Origin: an uncultured Gallionellaceae bacterium
Lineage (GTDB): Bacteria; Pseudomonadota; Gammaproteobacteria; Burkholderiales; Sulfuricellaceae
Length of the DNA stretch: 10,404 nt
Assembly: GCA_937873435.1 (NCBI GenBank)
Contig: CALMWM010000068.1
Span: forward strand, 1 to 10,404
Reading direction: 5' to 3'
Each line of letters opens with the position of its first letter. Positions within the stretch are counted from its first letter, which is position 1. The notes below the pieces were generated by a model. It did not search any database, had not been told where the DNA came from, and was given only the letters and a program-made list of their open reading frames with translations. Shown piece after piece: positions 1 to 6,225 of the stretch. The position numbers were made by a program, and so were the translations under genes.

Positions 1-1259
1 GCACCGGCATCATGCCGATGATCGACTTGTTGCAAGGGGAAAAATTCGACGAAGCGGACAAACTCCGCAAGGAAGTCATGGACCCCGCCTACGCCAAGGC
101 CTCGGCAGCCATCGATGCCCTGCTCAAGTATCAGGTGGACAGCGCCCGCAAGGAGTTCGAACACTCCGCCGCCTATGCCAAAAAAGTCCAGTTCATCACT
201 ATCGCCAGCATCGTGATCGGCCTGCTGCTGTCGGTGGTGGCGGGCTTGATGATCACCCGCTGCATCGCCTACGGCGTGGCGACCCTGGAAGATGCCGCGG
301 TCAAGCTCTCCGGTGGCGATCTGACCGCACGAGTTAGCTTGCGCAGCAAGGATGAACTGGGCCAAGTGGCCTTTGCCTTCAACAAGATGGCGGAAGAATT
401 CGCCGCGATCATCGGCCAGGTGCACCAGGCTGCGGCGCAAATTTCCGCCGCCTCGGGCCAGCTTTTCGAAAATGCGGAAAAAGTAGCGCAGGGTTCCGAC
501 AACCAGACCAGGGAAGCTGCCAGCGCCGCGGTCTCGGTGGAAAACCTCAACCAGGTGATCCAGGAAGTCGCAAACCGCAGCCAGATCGCCACGACAGCCT
601 CGGCCGAAACCGGCGATCTCGCCACTCAGGGCCAACAGGTGGTCAACAGCGCCGCCCAGGGCATCCGCCAAATCGCCGAAACCTTCAGCCAGTCGGCAAG
701 CCTGATCGACGCGCTGGGACAACGCTCGCAGCAAATCGGGCAGATCGTCGACGTGATCAAGGACATCGCCGACCAAACCAACCTGCTGGCGCTCAACGCC
801 GCCATCGAAGCCGCCCGCGCCGGCGAGCAGGGCCGCGGTTTCGCAGTGGTGGCCGACGAAGTGCGCAAGCTGGCGGAACGCACCAGCAAAGCCACCGGTG
901 AAATTTCCACGATGATTACCGCGATCCAGTCCGAAACCGGCAACACCGTGAGCAACATGGAACGCGGCGGCAAGCAGGTGGACGCCGGGGTAAAAATGGC
1001 GGCACAGGCCGGCGAATCCCTGGAGCAAATCAACGGCAGCCTGAGCAAGGTCGCCGAAATGATCCGCCACATCGCCGACGCCACCCGCCAGCAAAGCGAA
1101 GCCAGCAGCGAAATCACCCGGCGGGTGGAAGGCATCGTGCGGATGGCCGAGGAAAACAGCGCCACCATCGGCTCCACCACCGGCGCCACCCAGGATTTGC
1201 GCCAGCTTTCCGCACAAATGCAGGAGGTCATCAGCCGTTTCCGCCTATCCGCGGCATAG
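1..1259 (+). CDS. Methyl-accepting chemotaxis protein, 5' end outside the window
   Basis: This is the C-terminal part of a transmembrane chemoreceptor that would signal through CheW and CheA to the flagellar motor or a related pathway. The reading frame is open to the window edge, so the true start and the first membrane helix are missing. Numbering from the first visible Met (base 12), residues 1-58 are the end of a helical, probably periplasmic sensor domain. Residues 59-82 are a membrane helix and about 83-135 a HAMP linker. From about 140 to 410 runs the long coiled-coil signalling domain. The conserved hairpin tip lies at about 252-292, with the typical core DQTNLLALNAAIEAARAGE. A Cys sits in the first HAMP helix (RCIAYG) where many receptors have a conserved Pro. 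There is no CheR-binding pentapeptide at the C-terminus. The family is certain; the ligand cannot be told. Confidence 0.95.
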   Translation, partial: TGIMPMIDLLQGEKFDEADKLRKEVMDPAYAKASAAIDALLKYQVDSARKEFEHSAAYAKKVQFITIASIVIGLLLSVVAGLMITRCIAYGVATLEDAAVKLSGGDLTARVSLRSKDELGQVAFAFNKMAEEFAAIIGQVHQAAAQISAASGQLFENAEKVAQGSDNQTREAASAAVSVENLNQVIQEVANRSQIATTASAETGDLATQGQQVVNSAAQGIRQIAETFSQSASLIDALGQRSQQIGQIVDVIKDIADQTNLLALNAAIEAARAGEQGRGFAVVADEVRKLAERTSKATGEISTMITAIQSETGNTVSNMERGGKQVDAGVKMAAQAGESLEQINGSLSKVAEMIRHIADATRQQSEASSEITRRVEGIVRMAEENSATIGSTTGATQDLRQLSAQMQEVISRFRLSAA

Positions 1260-1275
1260 CGCTTAGCGGGGCGTC

Positions 1276-1284
1276 TGTTATCAT
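1276..1284 (+). promoter_or_regulatory. Extended -10 element just before the ABC-F start codon
   Basis: The bases TGTTATCAT match the extended -10 pattern TGnTATAAT with one mismatch. The hexamer (1279-1284) ends 8 bases before the ATG at 1293, so transcription would begin at or next to the start codon. No convincing -35 hexamer lies at a 16-18 base spacing, which extended -10 promoters can tolerate. There is no Shine-Dalgarno sequence in the 33-base gap after the chemoreceptor. A 6-base inverted repeat, GGGGCG (1268-1273) and CGCCCC (1287-1292), brackets the element. Confidence 0.4.
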
Positions 1285-1292
1285 AGCGCCCC

Positions 1293-3140
1293 ATGTTGAA
1301 CATTCAGAACCTGACCTACCTGCAGGGCGGCAAAACGCTCTTCCAGCAAGCGAACCTGCAAGTCTTCGCCAACCAGCGCATCGGTCTGGTGGGCAAGAAC
1401 GGCTGCGGTAAATCCACCCTGTTCGGCCTGATTCGCGGCCACGCCAAGCCGGACAGTGGCGAGGTTGCATTGCAGCAGGGCAAGACGCTAGCCGCGGTCG
1501 AACAGGAAATCGCCAACTCCGACCAGCCCGCGCTGGAATTCGTGCTCGACGGCGACGGCGAGTTGCGCCGGCTGGAAAAAGAGCTGGCGCGCGCCAATCA
1601 CGACGCCGCCTGGTTCGAGGCGCAACACCGCTTCGAAGCCATCGACGGCTATGCCGCCCCGGCACGGGCGGCGCAACTGCTGAACGGACTGGGCTTCGCC
1701 AGCGACACCTTGAGCCGCCCGGTGGCGAGTTTTTCCGGCGGCTGGCGGATGCGGCTGAACCTGGCGCGTGCGCTGATGCATCGCGCCGATTTGCTGTTGC
1801 TCGACGAGCCGACCAACCACCTCGATCTCGAAGCCATCCTGTGGCTGGAACAATACCTGGCGCGCTATCCCGGCAGCCTGATCATCGTCTCCCACGACCG
1901 CGAATTCCTCAATGCCTGCGTCAACCGCATCGCCCACATCCACGACCTGGTCATCGACAGCTATGCCGGCGATTACGACGCCTTCGAGCGCACCCGCGCC
2001 GAGCGCGCCGCGCAGCAGAACGAAGCGTTTCAGCAGCAGCAAGCGAAAATCGCCCATCTCGAAGACTTCGTGCGCCGCTTCCGCGCCAAGGCCACCAAGG
2101 CACGCCAGGCGCAAAGCCGCATCAAGGCGCTGGAACGCCTGGAGCGCCTGGCCCCGGCGCATCTCGAAAACGGCCATTTCGAACTGGAAATCGAAGCCCC
2201 CGAGCGCAGCCCGGATGTACTGCTGCGCCTGGAAAATGCGGCCTTTTCCTACGGCGACAAGTTGCTCTTCGACAAGCTGAACATGGTATTGCGCGCCGGC
2301 GCGCGCATCGCCCTGCTGGGGCCGAACGGCGCCGGCAAATCGACGCTGATCAAACTGCTGGCGGGCGAACTGGCGCCGACCGCCGGTACATTGGAATTCG
2401 CGCCGGACGTGCGCATCGGCTACTTCGCCCAGCACCAGCTGGAAAATCTCGATGTCGCCGCCACCCCGCTGGCCCATCTGGAGCATATCGCGCCCAAGAC
2501 CACCACCCAGGAGCTGCGCAATTTTCTCGGGCGTTTCGGCCTGGCCGGCGAAGGCGAGGACCGCCCGGTCGGTACCTTTTCCGGCGGCGAGAAAAGCCGT
2601 CTGGCGCTGGCCCTGCTGGCTTGGCAAAAACCGCATCTGCTGCTGCTCGACGAACCGACCAACCACCTCGACCTGGACATGCGCGATGCGCTCGGCCTGG
2701 CCTTGCAGGAATACGGCGGTGCGATGGTTCTGGTATCGCACGACCGCAGCCTGATCCGCGCTACCGCCGACGAGTTGTGGCTGGTCGCGGACGGCATGGC
2801 CGCCCCTTTCGATGGCGATCTCGACGACTACAAGCAATGGATAGAGACGCGCCGTCCGCGCGAGAGCAGCAAAGCGCCGGTCGAAAAAATCAAACGTGAG
2901 CCGGGGGTAAAGAAAAAGGCGCTGGTGTCGAAGAAAGAGAAAGCCGAAGCCGAACTGGCGCGCTGCCAGCTAACGCTTGCCGAGCTGCATCGCCAGCTGG
3001 CCGACCCGGCGCTGTACGCCGATGCAGCCGGCCCGCGCATCGCCCAATTGAATGCCGAGCGCGAAACGCTGGAAGCACGCATCGCCACGCTGGAAGAGGA
3101 ATGGCTGGAATTGGAAATGGCGCTGGAAGGCGCAGTGTAG
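1293..3140 (+). CDS. yheS: ABC-F family ATPase, YheS type
   Basis: This is a soluble protein with two ATP-binding cassettes and no membrane domain, as in ABC-F proteins, which act on the ribosome during translation. Cassette 1 has Walker A GKNGCGKST (34-42), signature FSGGW (147-151), Walker B LLLLDEPTNHLD (167-178) and the switch motif SHDR (200-203). The interdomain linker at about 235-290 carries the basic stretch RFRAKATKARQAQSR (262-276). Cassette 2 has GPNGAGKST (343-351), FSGGEK (429-434), LLLLDEPTNHLD (449-460) and SHDR (482-485). A charged region and coiled coil follow at about 520-612. The 615-residue length, the FSGGWRMRLNLA motif and the C-terminal coil fit the E. coli YheS subgroup (about 637 residues) better than Uup or EttA. 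All catalytic motifs are intact. The ATG has no Shine-Dalgarno sequence and follows a candidate -10 element. The exact cellular role of YheS proteins is poorly defined. Confidence 0.93.
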   Translation: MLNIQNLTYLQGGKTLFQQANLQVFANQRIGLVGKNGCGKSTLFGLIRGHAKPDSGEVALQQGKTLAAVEQEIANSDQPALEFVLDGDGELRRLEKELARANHDAAWFEAQHRFEAIDGYAAPARAAQLLNGLGFASDTLSRPVASFSGGWRMRLNLARALMHRADLLLLDEPTNHLDLEAILWLEQYLARYPGSLIIVSHDREFLNACVNRIAHIHDLVIDSYAGDYDAFERTRAERAAQQNEAFQQQQAKIAHLEDFVRRFRAKATKARQAQSRIKALERLERLAPAHLENGHFELEIEAPERSPDVLLRLENAAFSYGDKLLFDKLNMVLRAGARIALLGPNGAGKSTLIKLLAGELAPTAGTLEFAPDVRIGYFAQHQLENLDVAATPLAHLEHIAPKTTTQELRNFLGRFGLAGEGEDRPVGTFSGGEKSRLALALLAWQKPHLLLLDEPTNHLDLDMRDALGLALQEYGGAMVLVSHDRSLIRATADELWLVADGMAAPFDGDLDDYKQWIETRRPRESSKAPVEKIKREPGVKKKALVSKKEKAEAELARCQLTLAELHRQLADPALYADAAGPRIAQLNAERETLEARIATLEEEWLELEMALEGAV

Positions 3141-3159
3141 TTTAGAGATGTGAAGTACA

Positions 3160-3222
3160 CCCTCTCTCCCGCGCTGTCGCGCCCCCCTCTCCCGCAGGCA
3201 GGAGAGGGGCTGGGGGAGAGGG
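3160..3222. repeat. Palindromic C/T-rich intergenic element (REP-like)
   Basis: A nested inverted repeat fills the gap between the ABC-F gene and the small membrane protein. The inner stem is CCCCTCTCC (3184-3192) with GGAGAGGGG (3201-3209), nine perfect pairs around an 8-base loop. An outer pair, CCCTCTC (3160-3166) with GAGAGGG (3216-3222), can close a larger structure. Similar CCCTCTCCC palindromes are known as dispersed intergenic repeats in many proteobacteria. Whether this copy is repeated elsewhere in the genome cannot be seen here. It could act as an mRNA 3' end structure, but no T-run follows the inner stem, so it is not a canonical intrinsic terminator. Confidence 0.6.
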
Positions 3223-3243
3223 AAATTATTGAGTGAGGACATG

Positions 3244-3552
3244 ATGGCCGGTTCCAGAAAAAGCTTGGTGCATCTAATCATCGATTTCGCATTGTTCTGC
3301 CTGATGTTGATCGGCGTAGGCGGCACCGTGTTCAAGGTGCTCATGCCGGATGGCCTGCTCAAGGCATGGATGCACGAAATCTGGGTGCTCGGCGTCGGCC
3401 GCACGCTGGTCATCGCCGTGGTGACGGCAATCGCCTTCTTCCTTGCCAAGCGCTTCCTGGATGCTTTCGATGCCAAGGCCAGCTTAGGCAACCTGATCAT
3501 GTACATCTGGATTGCGCTAGGGCTTTATTATCTTTACGAGATGCTGGTGTAA
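3244..3552 (+). CDS. Small membrane protein of unknown function, three predicted helices
   Basis: I do not recognise the family. The product is about 102 residues, with hydrophobic stretches around LIIDFALFCLMLIGVGGTVF, LVIAVVTAIAFFLA and LIMYIWIALGLYYLYEMLV, so it is probably an inner-membrane protein with three helices and no large soluble domain. No cysteine pair, histidine cluster or other catalytic motif is visible. The start is uncertain. ATG at 3244 has GAGGA (3235-3239) four bases upstream, and an ATG at 3241 is also in frame. A TTG at 3229 is in frame too, preceded at six bases or less by the purine-rich right arm of the palindromic element. The gene lies 37 bases before dsbB on the same strand, so the two may be co-transcribed. 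No functional link can be claimed from that alone. Confidence 0.75.
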   Translation: MAGSRKSLVHLIIDFALFCLMLIGVGGTVFKVLMPDGLLKAWMHEIWVLGVGRTLVIAVVTAIAFFLAKRFLDAFDAKASLGNLIMYIWIALGLYYLYEMLV

Positions 3553-3589
3553 CGGCATTAACAGGCGTATTGCATACGGACACGCCCCC

Positions 3590-4102
3590 ATGAATTGTTA
3601 TCGTTCCCCGCGTTTCCCTTTTTACCTGGCGCTGGCGGTCGGCATCGGGCTGACATGCGGCGGCGCCTTGCTGGCGTTCACCTTGCGAATTGCCGCCTGC
3701 CCGCTGTGCATCGTCCAGCGCATGTTGTACCTGTCGATCGGGCTGTGCGGCATCGTCGGCCTGCTATTCGGCCAAGGACGAGGAATCCGAGCGGCCTTGC
3801 TGGCATTGATGAGCGCCGCCGCCGGCACCGGCGTTTTCGTGGCGGGTTTTCAGACCTGGCTGCAACATTTCGCGCGCTTCGCCTCGTGCGCAACCGATTA
3901 CCCGTGGTGGGAAGCGCTGGTGGACTGGGCCGGCGAACGGGTGCCTTTCCTGTTCCACGCCAGCGGCTCGTGCAGCGACCCGGCCTGGAAGCTGCTGGGC
4001 CTGTCGATCGCCGAGTGGTCGCTGGGCGTATTTTCTGTGCTGCTGGGAGTTTTCGTTTACGCGCTGTTCAAGACGTTGGCGAAGCCGGCCGTATCGTCGT
4101 AG
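3590..4102 (+). CDS. dsbB: Disulfide bond formation protein DsbB
   Basis: This inner-membrane quinone reductase would reoxidise the periplasmic thiol oxidase DsbA and pass the electrons to ubiquinone or menaquinone. The 170-residue length and four-helix layout (about 10-31, 43-60, 66-87, 137-160) fit the family. The first redox pair is C37-P-L-C40, followed by R44, which aligns with the quinone-site Arg of E. coli DsbB. The second periplasmic pair is C100 and C128; the latter lies in GSCSDPAWKLLGLSIAEWSL, very close to the family consensus. All four catalytic cysteines are present, so the protein should be active. Extra cysteines at 3, 23 and 53 are not part of the conserved set. The ATG has no clear Shine-Dalgarno sequence. 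No dsbA lies in the window, so the partner must be encoded elsewhere. The gene converges on the hicBA pair. Confidence 0.93.
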   Translation: MNCYRSPRFPFYLALAVGIGLTCGGALLAFTLRIAACPLCIVQRMLYLSIGLCGIVGLLFGQGRGIRAALLALMSAAAGTGVFVAGFQTWLQHFARFASCATDYPWWEALVDWAGERVPFLFHASGSCSDPAWKLLGLSIAEWSLGVFSVLLGVFVYALFKTLAKPAVSS

Positions 4103-4198
4103 CACGTGGATGGTTATAGCTTGAAAGCCATTTAAACTCGAAGCCTTACATGGCGGAAAGAGAAAATTTGTCGGCCAGTCCCGTTCACCGGATCAGTT

Positions 4199-4411
4199 CT
4201 ACAAGTCCATAGGTTCCAGTCCGGTATGCTTTGAAATTCTGGCAAGCATACGAGGGCCGATTTCTTCACTATCGTGGAATGCGAATACGAAATCAGGCCA
4301 GCCGGCGCGCGATAATGTGCGATGAGAGCCAGATTGACGCTTGATTTCCCAGCCTATGGTAAAGAGTGCGGCAAGAACGCGCTTGGCCTTTGCCGAAGGC
4401 CATTGGCTCAT
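4199..4411 (-). CDS. hicA: HicA-like mRNA interferase toxin
   Basis: This is a 70-residue protein of the HicA/YcfA-like family, small double-stranded-RNA-binding-fold ribonucleases that cleave mRNA and are neutralised by HicB. The N-terminal helix (about 7-20) is followed by GWEIKRQSGSHRTLSRAG; H30 in the GSH motif matches the catalytic histidine of the family. The C-terminal half (DFVFAFHDSEEIGPRMLARI) matches the usual strand followed by the final helix. The ATG overlaps the hicB stop codon as ATGA (4408-4411) and has no Shine-Dalgarno of its own, so translation is probably coupled to hicB. Sampled GC here is about 50%, against about 65% in the neighbouring symporter, which suggests acquisition by transfer. 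The reading frame and key residue are intact. Confidence 0.85.
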   Translation of the reverse strand: MSQWPSAKAKRVLAALFTIGWEIKRQSGSHRTLSRAGWPDFVFAFHDSEEIGPRMLARISKHTGLEPMDL

Positions 4412-4614
4412 GCTGCAACAAGCTCGATGCTGATCGGCATCGGACGGTTTTCACCGGTTTCGATGCGTTCGGCAAGAGTGCGAAGCGCCAACGTTTCGGC
4501 TTTAGCCATCGCCTCGTCAGCGGTGGCGCCATAAGAAAGCACGCCAGGAATTTCAGGTACTTCTGCTAACCATCGTCCGTCGTCCTCGCGCTCATACTCG
4601 ATATGGAACTTCAT
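4408..4614 (-). CDS. hicB: HicB-like antitoxin, short form
   Basis: This 68-residue protein resembles the HicB/UPF0150 antitoxin domain. It opens with the typical strand MKFHIEYEREDDGRWLAEVP, continues with EIPGVLSYGATADEAMAKAE and has an amphipathic helix at about 32-52. This partial RNase-H-like fold binds and blocks HicA. Many HicB proteins carry a further C-terminal helix-turn-helix or ribbon-helix-helix domain that represses the operon. Here only about 16 residues follow the helix, so no DNA-binding domain fits and self-repression is doubtful. The start is well supported by GGAGG (plus-strand 4619-4623) four bases upstream. The antitoxin gene comes first, the reverse of classical hicA-hicB order but common among relatives. 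Confidence 0.85.
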   Translation of the reverse strand: MKFHIEYEREDDGRWLAEVPEIPGVLSYGATADEAMAKAETLALRTLAERIETGENRPMPISIELVAA

Positions 4615-4643
4615 AATGCCTCCAGTGCACGATAATTGCGGTC

Positions 4644-4649
4644 ATTTTA
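4644..4649 (-). promoter_or_regulatory. Candidate -10 hexamer for hicBA
   Basis: On the minus strand this reads TAAAAT, one mismatch from TATAAT, and lies 29 bases before the hicB ATG. It would give a leader of about 22 bases containing the GGAGG site. No good -35 match is present at 16-18 bases; the nearest candidate, TTAGGC, is weak. Confidence 0.3.
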
Positions 4650-4795
4650 CGCCCGCTGGAAAAAGATGCCTAACGCAGTTGTAGAAAACCCCGAACCCGC
4701 TAATTCTTGATCCGCTGGCGGCCGATCCAAATCATCCTAGATTCCTCAGTTGACCGCTTATCTGGTTGCTTAACGTGATGTTCCTTATTAAGCGC

Positions 4796-4830
4796 GTAGG
4801 ATGGGTTGAGCACAGCGATACCCATCCTGC
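4796..4830. repeat. Palindromic intergenic repeat, GTAGGATGGGT type
   Basis: Left arm GTAGGATGGGT (4796-4806) pairs with ACCCATCCTGC (4820-4830): nine perfect inner pairs, one G-T wobble and an outer G-C pair, with a 13-base loop. The element ends three bases before the symporter stop codon on the minus strand. Sequences of the form GTAGGATGGGTT...AACCCATCCTAC are a familiar dispersed palindrome in beta- and gammaproteobacterial genomes. On the minus strand no T-run follows the stem, so it is better called a REP-like element or transcript-end stabiliser than an intrinsic terminator. Confidence 0.65.
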
Positions 4831-4833
4831 AAC

Positions 4834-6156
4834 TTACTTCTTGAAATAGCGCTCGGTCTCCGCCTTGACCACCTTCGACAACAGCAGCAGTGCGATCAAG
4901 TTCGGGATCGCCATCATGCCGTTCATCAGGTCGGAGAAATTCCACACGAATTCCAGTTTCATCATCGCGCCGACGATCACCACGCACACGAACACTACCC
5001 GGTAGGGACGGATGGCACGGGTGCCGGCGAGGTACTCGACGGCTTTTTCGCCGTAGTAGTTCCAGCCGATCAGGGTGGAGTAGGCGAACAGTGCGGTGGC
5101 GATGGCGACAATCACGTTGCCGGTGACGCCCAGGGTTTCGCCGAAGCTGGCGCTGGTCAGCTCCTCCGCGCCGACGCCCTGGGTCCACGAGGTGGCGGTG
5201 AGGATTACCAGCGCGGTCATGGTGCATACCACCAGGGTGTCGATGAAGGTCTGGGTCATGCTCACCAGCGCCTGTTTCACCGGGTCGTGGGTGCGCGCCG
5301 CCGCTGCGGCGATGGGGGCCGAACCGAGGCCGGATTCGTTGGAGAATACCCCGCGCGCGATACCGAAGCGCATCGCCGCCGCCACCGCCGCACCGGCGAA
5401 GCCACCGGCGGCGGCGATGGGATTGAAGGCGTGGTAGAAAATCAGGCCGAAGGCGTGGGGGATTTCGCCAGCGTTGAGCGCCAGCACCAGCAGCGAGGCG
5501 CCGGTGTAGCCGATGATCATGAACGGTACCAGCAGCGAGGTAAAGCGCCCGATCGACTTGATGCCGCCGAGGATCACCAGCGCGGTGAGCAACATCAGAA
5601 CGGTGCCGGTCACCCACGGCTGGATCTGGAAGGTCGATTCAAAAATCTTGGCGACCGCGTTGGCCTGGGTCATGTTGCCGATGCCGAAGGTCGCCAGCGC
5701 GGTAAACAGCGCGAACAGCCAGGCCAGCTTGGGCAGCCCGGCGCCCTTGGCGAGATAGTACATCGGGCCACCGCGCATCCCGTGTTCGCCCTTTTCGCGG
5801 TATTTCACCGCCAGCACCGCTTCGGCGTACTTGGTAGCCATCCCCACCAGGCCGGTCATCCACATCCAGAAAACCGCGCCCGGCCCGCCCAGCGTGATCG
5901 CGGTGGCCACGCCGACGATGTTGCCGATGCCGACGGTGGCCGCCAGCGCAGTCATCAGCGCAGCGAAGTGGCTGATGTCGCCGTCCCCGGCGTGTTCCTT
6001 GTGCCAAATCAGTTTGAGCGCATGAGGCAGCGCGCGGAACTGCATCCCGCGCAGGATGATGGTGAGATACAAGCCGGTTCCCACCAGCAGAACCAGCATC
6101 GGCGGCCCCCATACCCAGCCCGACAAGGTCGAAATCAGCGCCTCGAACCACTCCAT
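4834..6156 (-). CDS. Sodium:alanine symporter family protein (AGCS)
   Basis: This inner-membrane amino acid carrier would import alanine, glycine or a related amino acid with sodium. At 440 residues it has the usual family length and about ten or eleven hydrophobic segments. Family hallmarks include GDGDISHFAALMTALAATVG (57-76), the signature GGPGAVFWMWM (90-100) and RGVFSNESGLGSAPIAAAAA (268-287). The ATG is preceded on the minus strand by GGGGAG six bases upstream, which fixes the start. A promoter-like pair lies in the 69-base gap after the DUF475 gene, so it may have its own transcript as well as readthrough. A palindromic repeat lies directly downstream. The exact substrate is not decided by sequence; relatives include AlsT, DagA and YaaJ. 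Confidence 0.93.
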   Translation of the reverse strand: MEWFEALISTLSGWVWGPPMLVLLVGTGLYLTIILRGMQFRALPHALKLIWHKEHAGDGDISHFAALMTALAATVGIGNIVGVATAITLGGPGAVFWMWMTGLVGMATKYAEAVLAVKYREKGEHGMRGGPMYYLAKGAGLPKLAWLFALFTALATFGIGNMTQANAVAKIFESTFQIQPWVTGTVLMLLTALVILGGIKSIGRFTSLLVPFMIIGYTGASLLVLALNAGEIPHAFGLIFYHAFNPIAAAGGFAGAAVAAAMRFGIARGVFSNESGLGSAPIAAAAARTHDPVKQALVSMTQTFIDTLVVCTMTALVILTATSWTQGVGAEELTSASFGETLGVTGNVIVAIATALFAYSTLIGWNYYGEKAVEYLAGTRAIRPYRVVFVCVVIVGAMMKLEFVWNFSDLMNGMMAIPNLIALLLLSKVVKAETERYFKK

Positions 6157-6183
6157 GCCCTACTCCCCGTTGATGTTTGCGGC

Positions 6184-6212
6184 ATTATGAACGAGACCCG
6201 CAGCAACGTCAT
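6184..6212 (-). promoter_or_regulatory. Candidate sigma-70 promoter for the AGCS symporter
   Basis: On the minus strand, ATGACG (plus-strand 6207-6212; four of six bases match TTGACA) and CATAAT (6184-6189; five of six match TATAAT) are separated by exactly 17 bases. Transcription would start near 6177, giving a leader of about 20 bases that contains the GGGGAG ribosome-binding site of the symporter. The -35 lies just beyond the stop codon of the upstream DUF475 gene. Confidence 0.45.
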
Positions 6213-6225
6213 CCGCAAGTGGCGG

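Noticed and set aside
1488..2837. Long minus-strand open frame of 449 codons opposite the ABC-F gene.
   Set aside because: It is antisense to a gene with complete ABC-F motifs. Its product is a low-complexity mix rich in Gln, Ala and Arg with no recognisable domain, typical of high-GC antisense frames.
4103..4198. Gap between the convergent dsbB and hicA genes, checked for a shared terminator.
   Set aside because: Only short, interrupted pairings such as ATGG/CCAT (4110-4131) are present, without a T-run on either strand.
4663..4811. Possible integron attC site upstream of hicB: GCCTAAC at 4669 side and GTTGAGC at 4805-4811 fit the RYYYAAC/GTTRRRY core patterns.
   Set aside because: The span (about 150 bases) is at or beyond the usual limit, the inner arms do not pair, and no matching core sites follow hicA on the other side. 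Chance matches to these short patterns are expected.
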